In this document: positions 1-8,821 of the stretch, one piece after another
Numbering within the stretch: the first letter of the stretch is position 1
Layout: each line of letters opens with the position of its first letter
NCBI GenBank assembly: GCA_000444245.1
Contig: ATSW01008089.1
Coordinates: forward strand, 1-20,810
Direction: 5' to 3'
Source of the DNA: Botryllus schlosseri
Taxonomy: Eukaryota; Chordata; Ascidiacea; Stolidobranchia; Styelidae
DNA: 20,810 nt
Program-made: the position numbers and the translations under genes
The notes under the pieces: model-generated
Databases searched by the model: none
What the model was told of the DNA's origin: nothing
Seen by the model: the letters and a program-made list of their open reading frames with translations, nothing else

Positions 1-769
1 TGCTGTTTAGTGAGACAGCGCGACGCGCGAATATTTCGATAATTCATGATAAAATCGGTGAATAAGATCAGGAATTGCATAGTTGTCCTCTTTGCCCACG
101 TAATCAGATTTACCGGTAGAGCTGAGTGAGAGGTGTCTTTGAAACTGCAGACCCCGTAAAATTAAACATCTTCGGGCGGGCGGACCCATAGGTATGACTT
201 CTTTACATGACGTTATTTTGTGACCTCCTGTCTGCTATATCAAAAAATGTAGAATTGCCTAAACCTACTAAACTGAAAGATCACACGATTTCAGATTGGT
301 ATTTCTTCACTGGCATATAATTTTCCTTCCTGCGGGATGGTATTTGTCTTATGAGGTTCAGATTGCCAAGACAAGAACATTCGGTGCCGGTCATTTAGGA
401 GCCTGTGTGGACAATTAAACCTATATGTATTTTGTATATATAACGAAGTTTTTGGTATTTCGAAGTTTTAGGTCAGCATAAAAGCAGTCCTTTACGGCCA
501 GGCCTTTCTCGCTGCCAATCGTTCTGACACACTTCTTGGAGTCACATGTTACATAGCCTAAAACGTCATATGTCTTGGTGCGTTGTGGTGCGGCCATGGC
601 CAACGCTGATATGCCCATTTCTATAAATCTTGCGTATTTTTTCTTGGGGAAGAGTACCCAGTAATCAAGATTGGTGGCAAATTGAAATCGCGCACAGCGC
701 GATAATTTTTTGACAAAGTTGCATAAATTTTCAAAAAATACTCTATCATTCATGCTAATTCATGAAATA
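1..769. other. Unannotated stretch
   Basis: No gene, RNA or repeat is recognisable here. A 110-codon open frame on the minus strand (421-753) resembles no family I know. It starts about 70 bp inside a hAT-like terminus (770-825), so it may be transposon-internal or simply open by chance. Confidence 0.4.
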
Positions 770-825
770 ATTTTGGACCCCCTTTTAACTCGGCCCCCCT
801 CAATTGGGGAGTTTCGGGGGCCCTG
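770..825 (-). mobile_element. hAT-like terminus (CAGGGCCCCC type)
   Basis: Read on the minus strand from 825, the sequence starts CAGGGCCCCCGAAACTCCCC and continues AATTGAGGGGGGCC. This G/C-block layout after an initial CAGGG is typical of one class of hAT ends. The other terminus is not seen, and probably lies left of the window or is lost. The next 8 bp (826-833, ACTATTGG) would be the target duplication but have no visible partner. Family assignment rests on resemblance of the end only. Confidence 0.45.
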
Positions 826-921
826 ACTATTGGACTACCAATTATGCTGCTTTTAGCNGGCTAAGCAGTATGCATATCGGCGTATTCAACCGTNAGTCNC
901 GTGTTGCACATCTAGTTATAA

Positions 922-1290
922 TAGGGTTACCATACGTCCTCTTCTAAGATGATTTGTCCTCTTTTTTGATTTTTTTTAAAGTGTCCTCAGAGGATGCCCA
1001 AATGTCTTCTTTTTTGAGATTTTGTCTTCTTTTTTGAGGATTTTGGTTACGTATAGGGCCAAATCCGATTGATATACATTAAGTCAGTACTGTAGGAACG
1101 CTACGGCGGCCATTTCGGGAGCTGGGCCGGGAAGTTGACCTTTTTTTCAGTCAACCACCTGTTAATGTGAAAGAAAAACTGTATTTTCCAGGAGTTGAGC
1201 TTCTTTTTCTGTTTTAGTCAAGCGACCACGAAATGGGAAAAATTTACCATTTTTCAGGATTTTCCTCCGGTTTTGAAAGTCATCAATACC
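922..1290 (+). mobile_element. Family C hAT-like MITE, copy 1 (right end lost)
   Basis: It begins TAGGGTTACCATACGTCCTC and continues with T-rich repeats of a GTCCTC/GTCTTC motif, features seen at many hAT ends. It is clearly homologous to the copy at 4630-5513: both carry the motifs AGTCAACCA, AAAACTGTATTT and AAAATTTACCATTTTT in the same order. Inside are two diverged tandem units (1135-1194 and 1195-1259). Homology fades after about 1290 and the right terminus (ATTGTAACCTTG in copy 2) is absent. No coding capacity is visible. Confidence 0.7.
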
Positions 1291-1483
1291 TATTTATATC
1301 TATAGCTACTGCTCGTTCAACTGGAAAGTTAGAGTACATTGCATTGAAACAGCTGTGACGTAACGTTAGCAGTCTATACTCACAACTTTCCTGCAATTCT
1401 ATAATTAAAAACTATAGAGGCCAAGCCAAGCAAGAGTATTTTATAAATATAAATTTTATTTTTTGTCATAAATCCATTTCNTA
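1291..1483. other. Unannotated, AT-rich
   Basis: AT-rich sequence that may be the interior of the element whose right end follows at 1484-1538. No gene or repeat is visible. Confidence 0.3.
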
Positions 1484-1538
1484 ATATATTTTGGGGGCCG
1501 CAAGAAGGCTATCTGGGGGCCGCGCTTGGGAATCACTG
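1484..1538 (+). mobile_element. hAT right terminus (solo)
   Basis: Two GGGGGCCGC blocks precede the end CTTGGGAATCACTG, the usual form of a hAT right terminus, being the complement of CAGTGATTCCCAAG. The next 8 bp (1539-1546, GTTTAGAA) fit the nnnTAGAn preference of many hAT target sites. No matching left end is seen within the preceding 1.5 kb, so this is a 5'-truncated copy. Confidence 0.55.
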
Positions 1539-1546
1539 GTTTAGAA

Positions 1547-1950
1547 CCCTCGGACACTGACGATTGCTAGGGTTCTGGTAAATATCATTCTGCCTCTGAT
1601 TAAAATCGCTTTTAANCGAAACAATATTTCAAATCATGATTTTTGTGATTTTGATGGCTTTCACTTACTTATAAAAGCAATAAAATAACATGGGATGAAT
1701 GAGGAATATCACAATCAAGGTAATGCAGCGATAATAATAGCCCACTATATGACACTATTTTTGGTTGGCTTCTTTTTAGTGTCACTGTATGTTATATGGA
1801 GCATTAAGTTCGAAAAGCCATTTTTTNAAATCTAAGATACAATAGCACTGTCTTCAAAAGCATATAGAAGTGGGCTGTGCTACAAGTCGGAAGCTACGGA
1901 ATCAAAATTAGTGATAACGGCCTGGTGCAAATCACCACAGTAGTCGAAAA
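1547..1950. other. Unannotated stretch
   Basis: No recognisable gene, RNA or repeat. The 65-codon plus-strand frame at 1877-2074 is produced mostly by the microsatellite and is not a gene. Confidence 0.4.
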
Positions 1951-1968
1951 ATACCACGAATACCACAA

Positions 1969-2003
<35 letters not shown>

Positions 2004-2012
2004 AACAACAAC
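1951..2012 (+). repeat. TAC/AAC trinucleotide microsatellite
   Basis: Eleven perfect TAC units occupy 1971-2003, followed by three AAC units (2004-2012). They are preceded by an imperfect ATACCAC repeat (1951-1967). It is a simple sequence repeat, likely length-polymorphic. Confidence 0.95.
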
Positions 2013-2979
2013 CCTCCTTGTTTTTTACTGACTGCGTACCTGGTTTCCAAACTAACTGTGTGAAATTAATTTAAACCCACTACCAATCAATTTATTATTG
2101 CGTAATCAAGTATGATTGAGTCCCCTTGAAACCGGCTTTCGGGTGATATGTTGCTGTGTAATTCCGGTGAATACCGAATTGCGTTAGACATATTTGAAAC
2201 TAATGTTATGCATGACTGATTTTCAAAACTATTGTATATTGATGATGTGCAATGCAATTACGTGTCGGTCTGGATCCCGCGCCGCAAAAAAAATTATTGC
2301 TGTTTAGATATATGAAAATATCAGCATATTGTCGGTGATGTTTTGTATGCTGTTTCTCCCCAGTTATTGTTGAATTTTCACAATCCCTACCTTGGCATCC
2401 TCGCGAAATGTCCCGAGAGATTGTTGGTCACGTGACTGGATGCCTATTCCGGGAATTACACCATTTGAGACGTCATTAGTCATTCTGAGTTAACCGCGAT
2501 AATGCATCTTGAGATATTCAAAGATGTCACCAGCAATTTACTAGCAAAAGTCCGCGGCGTCTCTTACCGATTCACTTCTTCTTACTATATCTGAGTAATG
2601 ATGATAAATCCTTTGTTTTCTACTCCCATATTATAGTATCTTTCGTGTCTTGAAAATTAATACTTCTGCTTTTTGAGTAGAGATCTACTAAATATTCGAT
2701 ATCCGATGGATCGTTTGTAAAATTAATGCGATGAGGTGATGCGATTGCCCAATGCCCATAAACATTGTTAACCGCTTGAATTGCGCTCAAAAAGTCCACA
2801 AGTATTAGTATATTGGAATTGCTGTTTTCATAGCCCATTGTGGGGGTAACTTTATTCCCACCAATTCTGCAGTGAAGGAACTCGATTCGTTTATGATAGT
2901 GGTTGCGCCGTTGATAGTTCGCGATACAAAAAACGCTGCCGGTGCTCGCAAATGCATGTAAACCCGGGTCGTAGGCCAC
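2013..2979. other. Unannotated stretch with a 119-codon open frame
   Basis: No family is recognised. A minus-strand open frame (2620-2979, 119 codons) reads without low complexity, but resembles neither the ICL2-TM4 part of a receptor nor a known transposase. It begins directly inside the hAT-like end at 2980-3055, so transposon-internal or chance openness is more likely than a host exon. Confidence 0.3.
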
Positions 2980-3055
2980 ATTATTACGTAAGCCCGGAAA
3001 CTCTCTGCGGGCGGCTCAAAATCCCGTCGCGGGCCGTATATGTCACCCGTCTCTG
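2980..3055 (-). mobile_element. hAT-like terminus (CAGGGGTGTCAAAC-related)
   Basis: On the minus strand from 3055 it reads CAGAG, then GGGTGACATATACGGCCCGC, followed by further CGGG/GCCGCCCGC blocks. This matches the start of the complete element at 12822 (CAGGGGTGTCAAACATACGG) in order and composition. The flanking 8 bp (3056-3063, CTCTAGGT) fit the hAT target consensus nTCTAGAn. The opposite end was not found, so the left limit is a minimum. Confidence 0.5.
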
Positions 3056-3274
3056 CTCTAGGTTATGTCACCCCGGTGTTACGCTATAAATCATAAAGGG
3101 GATGTAAATCTACTCCAATTCTTGACAAAAATCAAAAGTCTGAAAAGTATATAGTTTGGATTCAAAACTGTAGAAGTACTGCTACAGTAATCTAAAAATA
3201 TCAGTACTACAGTAAGTAATGCAAGTTGCAAATACCAACTTGAGTATTCGTGAGTTGAAGCACTTCGTTACTGA

Positions 3275-3280
3275 CTGTAC
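3275..3280 (-). other. Splice donor after the receptor exon
   Basis: On the minus strand the exon ends GACAG and is followed by GTACAG. That gives AG|GTACAG, close to the animal donor consensus. It cuts the arginine codon of the DRY motif (phase 2). Without splicing, the frame would run on to a stop four codons later. Confidence 0.8.
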
Positions 3281-3579
3281 CTGTCCAAGCAAATCAGAAG
3301 TAAGTTCAGCACGGATGCGTTTGAGGCCCAGTAATCGACGGTGAGCCAGAAATTACAGGCAATGTGACCCAACGGCCATTCTCCGTACACAACGTTTATC
3401 GTGAACAAATTCATCGATATCGTTCCAACCAGTAAATCCGCCATAGCCAGGCTCAAAATAAAATAATTGCTCAATGTCTTCGTTAACGGTTTGTTGAGAA
3501 CAAACGCCAAGATCACCAGGGCGTTCCCGCCGATTGTGAGCAAGCTCATGATGGCGAACGGAACAGAAACTGATACAGC
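3281..3579 (-). CDS. Muscarinic acetylcholine receptor-like GPCR, exon with TM1-TM3
   Basis: This is an internal exon of a rhodopsin-class amine receptor of the plasma membrane. It gives 99 codons plus 2 nt, starting AVSVSVPFAIMSLLTIGGNA. TM1 has the GN motif and TM2 has LSLAMADLLVG with the conserved Asp. The first extracellular loop carries EWPLG, TM3 begins with the conserved Cys (HIAC), and VDYWASNASVLNLLL holds the amine-binding Asp-Tyr. The run SMNLF, WPLG, DYxxSNASVxNLL and LDR is diagnostic of muscarinic acetylcholine receptors rather than histamine or monoamine receptors. The acceptor is preceded by TTTTTATTTTCCAG. The donor splits the DRY motif, a known recurrent intron site in GPCR genes. 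ATG 3549 is probably an internal Met in TM1, not the start. Subtype cannot be set without ICL2, TM5 and ICL3. Confidence 0.93.
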
Positions 3580-3594
3580 CTGGAAAATAAAAAA
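3580..3594 (-). other. Splice acceptor before the receptor exon
   Basis: The minus strand reads T-rich tract then TTTTCCAG immediately before the first codon of TM1 (GCT, Ala). The reading frame is entered at phase 0. The polypyrimidine tract is short but clean. Confidence 0.75.
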
Positions 3595-4103
3595 TGATTA
3601 TCGATCACGACAACGAAAAGTTGTTGCGTGTTTAAAATCTAGGCGATACAAAATGAATCGGGAAATCGGTGACTTTTAAACGTTGGGGCTTTCGAGTTGA
3701 GGTTAACCAATATATATTGGTTTTTGGCCATTCACCAGCGCCATGTGCACTATAGGCACATACCTCCTAGCATTTGAAGCAGTTTTGCTAGATGCATACC
3801 ATATAGCGTATTTGTGAATCAATATAATTGTTAGTATCTTATAGATACGCAATTGTCGCTATTACATCACATCCAAACCCCATCGTGTTGATATTGTCTG
3901 TAGTAAATACGTTTGTCGGAATTAGAGCAACGAAGTATCGGCGGCAACTACGTTTAAGGTATATTTTTCAATTTTTCTCAATTATATTATCTATATAGCC
4001 TCGGCATTGGTCAAGGGTCATGGTCATGAGCAGAAAGCATATTCATATGCACTCGGCTTACGTGATTGCCTCATTATGTCACTGAACAATGTTTACTAAG
4101 CAG

Positions 4104-4608
4104 CAGTGATGAGCGGATAGTGCTTTTCGAGACTCCGAATCCCTCCGACAANNTTAGTGTCTGGGGAAAACTCCCTCCGACTCCGAAGAGCTCAATCCCA
4201 GACTCCGAGATACTCCGATGAACCTCGTCAAGTATCCGAAACAGTGGCAAGCATGGTACATGGTACACATGGTACATGTGATAATGTGGTTGACTCATAG
4301 TATTNTTTACTCTCCAGCCCCCAATTGCAGTGAGATGGCTAATTTTTATCCACTTGGCAATCATTTTTGCATGTTACCCGTCATATTACAACTTTACAAG
4401 GTGTCAACTATCTGCGTTTTGGTTTGTAATCATAATCAATAGTGTATTCTCGTCAGAGCTATCCAAAGATAACGGAGACAAAAGTTACAATACTCCGACA
4501 TTCTCCGAAAAAATATCTGTAGTAGACTCCGACTCCGCTCCGACTGTCACAAAATCGGCAAAACTCCGCTCCTAATCCACTCCGACTCCGCGCCGATGCT
4601 CATCACTG
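4104..4608. mobile_element. hAT MITE, CAGTGATGAGC ends
   Basis: Perfect 11-bp terminal inverted repeats: CAGTGATGAGC at 4104-4114 and GCTCATCACTG at 4598-4608. They are flanked by a perfect 8-bp duplication CTAAGCAG (4096-4103 and 4609-4616). Both ends are rich in ACTCCGA/CTCCGACTCCGA repeats, which look like subterminal transposase-binding sites. The middle carries a short CATGGTACA-type repeat (about 4252-4279). It is 505 bp with no transposase, hence non-autonomous. The intact duplication suggests a fairly recent insertion. Confidence 0.93.
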
Positions 4609-4629
4609 CTAAGCAGTGTATGTATATTA

Positions 4630-5513
4630 TAGGGTTATCATTAGGGCTGGGCACAATGATTCGAGTACTCGAATCTGAATCGAGTAATAATTTTAATGAT
4701 TCGAGTCGANTAGTAAAAGACGATTTTTTCGAGTACTGAAATGATACGCTCCTAGCCACCGAAAGATATTTTATCAACTAGAAGTATGGTTTCGAGACTA
4801 TTTTCCACTGTGGAAGACTTAAAACCTCGATTGGCATATCCCAGCATACGAAACATATAATACAAAGCTACTATTGTAACGGGAAATAACACATTTCCGA
4901 AGTATTGATCCTCCCACAACATTGTCACGAAGTGCAATGAAATCGGTAGGGTCGCAAAAATACCNAAGTATCTTTATTATGATGGATAACAGGCATTATA
5001 TTCTTTGTGGTGGCTTAAAAGGTACATATTTGAACTTTGACATAGTATATTCTGTTGTGACGTCATAATGAGTGATGCTCGAATACTCGACTCGACTCGA
5101 AGCATAATACGTGATTCAGAAGCGAATCACTCTGGTACTCGATTTTGCCCAGCCCTAGTTATCATACGTTCTCATTCGTAAATGTCTTCCGAGGACGCCT
5201 AAATGCCCTCCTTTTCGAGAATTCATCCGCCTTCACAGCTTTTAGAGCTAAGAAATGGGCATAAATGACGCTAAATAGGAAATTCGTGGTTCGAACGAAA
5301 GTGACGACCTTTTGTTTTTAGTCAACCAACGTAAAGTGTGAAAGGAAAACTGTATTTCTGGTGTTGAGCCGGAACGTTAGCCTTTTATTTCGTCAACCAA
5401 CCACAAAGTCCGGAAAAATTTACCATTTTTTCCAAATTCTACTCCACAATTCTAAGTCTGAAAATTTTGAAAAAGTGTCCCTCTTTCTCGATTCCAAAAT
5501 ATTGTAACCTTGG
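4630..5513 (+). mobile_element. Family C hAT-like MITE, copy 2 (interrupted)
   Basis: The left end is TAGGGTTATCAT (4630-4641) and the right end ATTGTAACCTTG (to 5513), an imperfect inverted pair. Flanking 8-mers GTATATTA (4622-4629) and GTATATTG (5514-5521) match at 7 of 8 positions. The body from 5158 is homologous to copy 1 at 922-1290, including the two tandem units (about 5302-5372 and 5375-5440). A younger element (4642-5157) is inserted 12 bp from the left end. Without it and its duplication the copy is about 360 bp. No coding capacity. Confidence 0.82.
4642..5157. mobile_element. Family D hAT MITE nested in family C
   Basis: Terminal inverted repeats TAGGGCTGGGCA (4642-4653) and TGCCCAGCCCTA (5146-5157) are perfect over 12 bp. 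The 8-bp duplication GTTATCAT is exact (4634-4641 and 5158-5165) and is made from the left end of the host element. Subterminal regions are full of ACTCGA/TCGAGT/GATTCGAGT repeats in both orientations, probable transposase-binding sites. It is 516 bp, non-coding, and younger than the family C copy it interrupts. Confidence 0.94.
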
Positions 5514-5659
5514 TATATTGTTAGTGTCGACTCAGAACGACCATTTAGAGACCAGTGCAAAAATGCGAGGCTTTGCATTACAAAGTGTCTTCATATTGTT
5601 CGGTCGACGAGCAACAGTGCGATATCGATTGCTTAATTGCAAATGAGTTTATATACAGG

Positions 5660-6083
5660 TAGGGTTGCATTTAAAACAAAAATCAATTTAAAACAAACAT
5701 GTTAAATACAAGACCCTTGTTTAAAACATGTTTTTTATTGTTTTTTTAAGCCATGACGTCACGAATATTCAATTGTTACGCCATAGTGGATTGACATTGA
5801 CAATTGAAAATATAAGGTAAGTATAGCTCCTTTGACGAAATATCTACGTATACTATAGCTGTTGGACGGACTATTTTGAGGGTTCCAACTGTTCCATATC
5901 GTATACGTCGGCTATCTAGGGTGGTAATTGTCCGTAGGCTCATACAACATGCTTTTTTGGAAAGTATTTACACAATCATGGCATGATTTTACAACTTAAA
6001 AAAAACATATTTTTAAAAGGCGTTTGTTTAAAACACTGTTTAAAACATGTTTTAAACAAACTTTCGTTTTAAATGCATCCCTA
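5660..6083 (+). mobile_element. Family A hAT MITE, complete copy
   Basis: The ends are TAGGGTTGCATTTAAAAC (5660-5677) and GTTTTAAATGCATCCCTA (6066-6083), an 18-bp inverted pair with one mismatch. The flanking duplication TATACAGG is perfect (5652-5659 and 6084-6091). Both subterminal regions carry GTTTAAAAC/ACATGTTTTAAA repeats. It is 424 bp, with no open frame of note. Relative to the copy at 13848-14331 it lacks about 110 bp of central sequence, so it is an internally deleted subtype. Confidence 0.93.
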
Positions 6084-6121
6084 TATACAGGCCTATTGGA
6101 GATAGAATTGGAATTGAACTT

Positions 6122-6239
6122 ACACTATTATGGCATAATTATACAACGTTAATAGCATTTTGAACGCATTTTTTAAAACACTGTTTAAACATGTCTTAAA
6201 CAAGTGTCTTGAAGCACCACTTCTTTAAATGCAACCCTA
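6122..6239 (+). mobile_element. Family A hAT MITE, right-end fragment
   Basis: The sequence matches the right third of the 5660-6083 copy: ATTATGGCATAATTATAC, AAAACACTGTTTAAACATG and the terminus TTTAAATGCAACCCTA. No left half is present. It lies 38 bp right of the complete copy, in the same orientation, and abuts the family E element at 6245. Confidence 0.8.
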
Positions 6240-6244
6240 ATTAC

Positions 6245-7256
6245 TAGGGATGGTGTGAACGTGAGGCTCGCGTTCGCGTTCTGTGTGTGAACCTCAGATA
6301 TTTAAAGGTTCACGTTCACAAACGAACCTTGGTAGGTTCTGCACTGTGAACCTTTTCATATACCTTATTACAATTCCCACTTCATCATAGCATCTTTGGT
6401 TGAAATTTGTTGCATTTTAACTGCGGGCCACTCTATCAATGGCGCTGGCAGCATAAAAAAAAATCAACACTAAACGAGCATGTGCACCTTGACAATCTCA
6501 AAAATTTTACTTGCTTTGTTACAAAAGTTTGCTCAAAATATCCAGATTTCCGTTTCTGAATATTCAGTGAATCTCTGCTGTGAGCTTGATCCGCAATCAC
6601 ACACCATCAAGGGCGAAATAAACTACATGTAGTCAGCGAATGATGCTTATTCAACCAATCAATGAAATTGATATCGCTGTCTGATGTAAAAGAATCTAGC
6701 AAGCGTATGGGGTCAATCTTGACTTCATATGTATATTGTATCATATAAACCAAATCCGTGCGATTGGGGTGTTGGCTACTGCTGTATAACTTGTTAATGG
6801 CGTGATATCGGTAACAAGTATAGAAACCCGTTTTACACTCTGCTCAAGATCAACGTAGCAAAACTCAGACGCCGAATACATTGTCCCGTCTAGCTTATAC
6901 CATTTAGGCGTAAGCTTATATTCCTAAGTCCTCAGCGAAATCGTAGACAAACAGACGAATGATATTGATTTTATGAAATAATTATAACGTGTTAATGTTT
7001 CAGATGATAGCCTACATTTAGTGATGCTTAAAAAGTCCGCATTGGTGATTCATTGTGATATAATGCGGCCCGAATCGTCGCTAGGTTTCGTGCACAATAA
7101 TNTATTATAAATTAACACTTTCCGGGAGAGTAAGGTTGGAATTCGTAATATGACGTCACATGACGTCATAGGTTCACGGTCGCGTTCGCATATAACTTTT
7201 CAAAAAGTTTCATGTTCACACGAACCAGGACCTTTCAGGAGTTCGCACCATCCCTA
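6245..7256. mobile_element. Family E hAT MITE, copy 1
   Basis: It starts TAGGGATGGTGTGAAC and ends GTTCGCACCATCCCTA, a near-perfect 16-bp inverted pair. Both ends have several GTTCACG, GTGAACCT and TTCGCGTTC repeats in alternating orientation. It is 1012 bp with no transposase-like frame. The flanking 8-mers (CTAATTAC, AAAGTCCC) do not match, so the duplication has decayed or one flank was altered. It inserted at the very end of the family A fragment. It is homologous along its length to 15158-15863. Confidence 0.88.
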
Positions 7257-7709
7257 AAAGTCCCCGTGTGAATTCTATTTCGTGCCTGATATACTGCTGA
7301 TCACTTTCTTTTATCATGTCGCAAATACGCCTATCATAGACGGATAGTAAAACAGGGACCAAATCTGTCATTGAATTCTTATAACGTATTAGTTTCCGCG
7401 CAAGTTCTTGTCATTGAATTCGAGGATTCGTGTAATTTATTGTTCTGAATAATTTAACATTTCGATATTTATCTCTCCTGAATATATCATTGAGACGAAC
7501 CATTTTCTTACCACAAACTTTTACTTATTGCACTGTGTGCTTCCAAACCATTTTCAACTCTTCACCCCCTTATCAATCTCGACACAAACTTTCGCCCCTC
7601 ATATTCACGGATCCGCAAAAAGAGGACACGTAAACGGAAGATTTATTTACCTAACTCAGATCGACGATGAATTTTCTAAAAAAATACCGTTTTCCGAGGT
7701 GGTATAGGT

Positions 7710-8668
7710 CAGTGGTTCCCAAATTTTTTGCTTGTGGCACACCGGGGACACTCTCAGCGCACTTACAAAAAATGTAAATTTATGTGGTAATGCGCTGGCT
7801 ATGCTCATTTATACGAACACAGATGCCACTGAAACGAATTTACATTGGATTGTTGACGACACCTCCGTATTTCGTCGTCAATTTCAAGCAGTCTCTATCG
7901 AAAACAGCTTTCAATATCATTCAAAACAAAGAAGCTATACGTTCACATAGTCATATAGATACAAGTGGCAATGTAACTTGAATCGGTTGATATAGGTCGG
8001 GATTTGAAATGAGACAACCATTTTTGCGGAAAAAGAGTTTTTAAAATCGGGATGTTTCTTATATATCGATGAGCTGTTCTTCAATGAGATCGCTTGTTTC
8101 ATTGATTCCAAATTAACTGACTACCCATTTAAATTTGTGAACAACAAATCTCGAGACGAAATATTGCAATGCAAGTTGAAGCCCAGGCAATGTGCTCAGA
8201 TTTCCGGAGTAATAATATGTTGAGGTGATGCTCCACAAAATCACAAGGAACGTGAAACGAATCTTCGACAGATAGCAGCCCAATTATATAACGTGACAAT
8301 TAACCTACACTCATCGGCAATGTCATGATTGGTTGCATTGTAATATCCACATGTGCTTATTTATCATATATGAAGCGGTTAAAGCGCCTTTTTCGCATGT
8401 GCTTGCCTGCGTGCCTTGATCTAAATAAATTACAAAAGTAACCGCGGTACACCAGAGAATCTGTGGCGGCACACCGGGAGCCGGTTTCCGCGTATACTTT
8501 CCGTTGAGTTAGCCTCTTTTTCAGGTTATATGCAGAGTAAACCGTCTTCATGTGCATTTTTTTGGCCGTGTTAGTTAAATATACCCCACTGGACGTTCTA
8601 ACATTTTCGCCCCCTTGTTTCTCAAATTCACCCACTGGCCGCGATATCGCCCACGTTGGGAACCACTG
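7710..8668. mobile_element. hAT-derived composite with unlike ends
   Basis: The left end is CAGTGGTTCCCAA followed by ATTTTTTGCTTGTGGCACACC. The right end, read inward from 8668, is CAGTGGTTCCCAA followed by CGTGGGCGATATCGCGG. Only the first 13 bp are shared; beyond that they look like two different hAT end types. At 8442-8481 there are two further GCGG(T/C)ACACC motifs, recalling the left-end type. Flanking 8-mers GTATAGGT and CACTAGAA do not match. Open frames inside (for instance minus 8357-8710) run through the terminus and show no transposase motif. Confidence 0.65.
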
Positions 8669-8815
8669 CACTAGAACGTTCGCGATGAAAGCGCTGCTCG
8701 TTTTTACCACAAATTATGTAATGAAGAGCTTCTAGGAGGCACAGAACCTATACAGTCTAATGGTATACTCATTTAATTATTATAATATTAATAATAACAG
8801 AAGAATAAGCGAAAA

Positions 8816-8821
8816 TTTCAC
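8816..8821 (-). other. Candidate splice donor of N-terminal exon
   Basis: The minus strand reads ATTGTGAAG|GTGAAA. AAG|GTGAAA is an acceptable donor and leaves the frame at phase 0, as the TM1 exon's acceptor requires. Confidence 0.45.

Larger units (their letters stand above)
3580..8821 (-). other. Inferred receptor intron packed with hAT MITEs
   Basis: If 8822-9088 is the upstream coding exon, this 5.2 kb is one intron, GTGAAA at its 5' end and TTCCAG at its 3' end. It contains at least seven separate hAT-type insertions between 4104 and 8668. The remainder, including 3600-4095, 5522-5651 and 7265-7700, shows no gene or recognised repeat. No additional exon with receptor similarity was seen in it. 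Confidence 0.45.

Noticed and set aside
421-753. 110-codon minus-strand open frame
   Set aside because: No family similarity that I can recognise. It lies just inside a hAT-like terminus, with no splice or promoter context.
858-897. Ambiguous bases as a structural break
   Set aside because: Single isolated Ns here and elsewhere look like unresolved or polymorphic calls, not scaffold gaps.
1877-2074. Leucine-rich plus-strand frame
   Set aside because: The leucine run is the translated TAC/CTA microsatellite.
2620-2979. 119-codon minus-strand open frame as the next receptor exon
   Set aside because: It does not contain ICL2/TM4 features (no Trp-rich TM4, no basic loop) and starts within 75 bp of a hAT-like end.
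3268-3549. Receptor frame taken from ATG 3549 to the stop at 3268
   Set aside because: ATG 3549 is in the middle of TM1, and the frame continues upstream to a clean acceptor. The last residues before the stop are intron sequence beyond the AG|GTACAG donor.
8357-8710. 117-codon minus-strand frame
   Set aside because: It spans the terminus of the 7710-8668 element into flanking DNA and has no transposase motifs.
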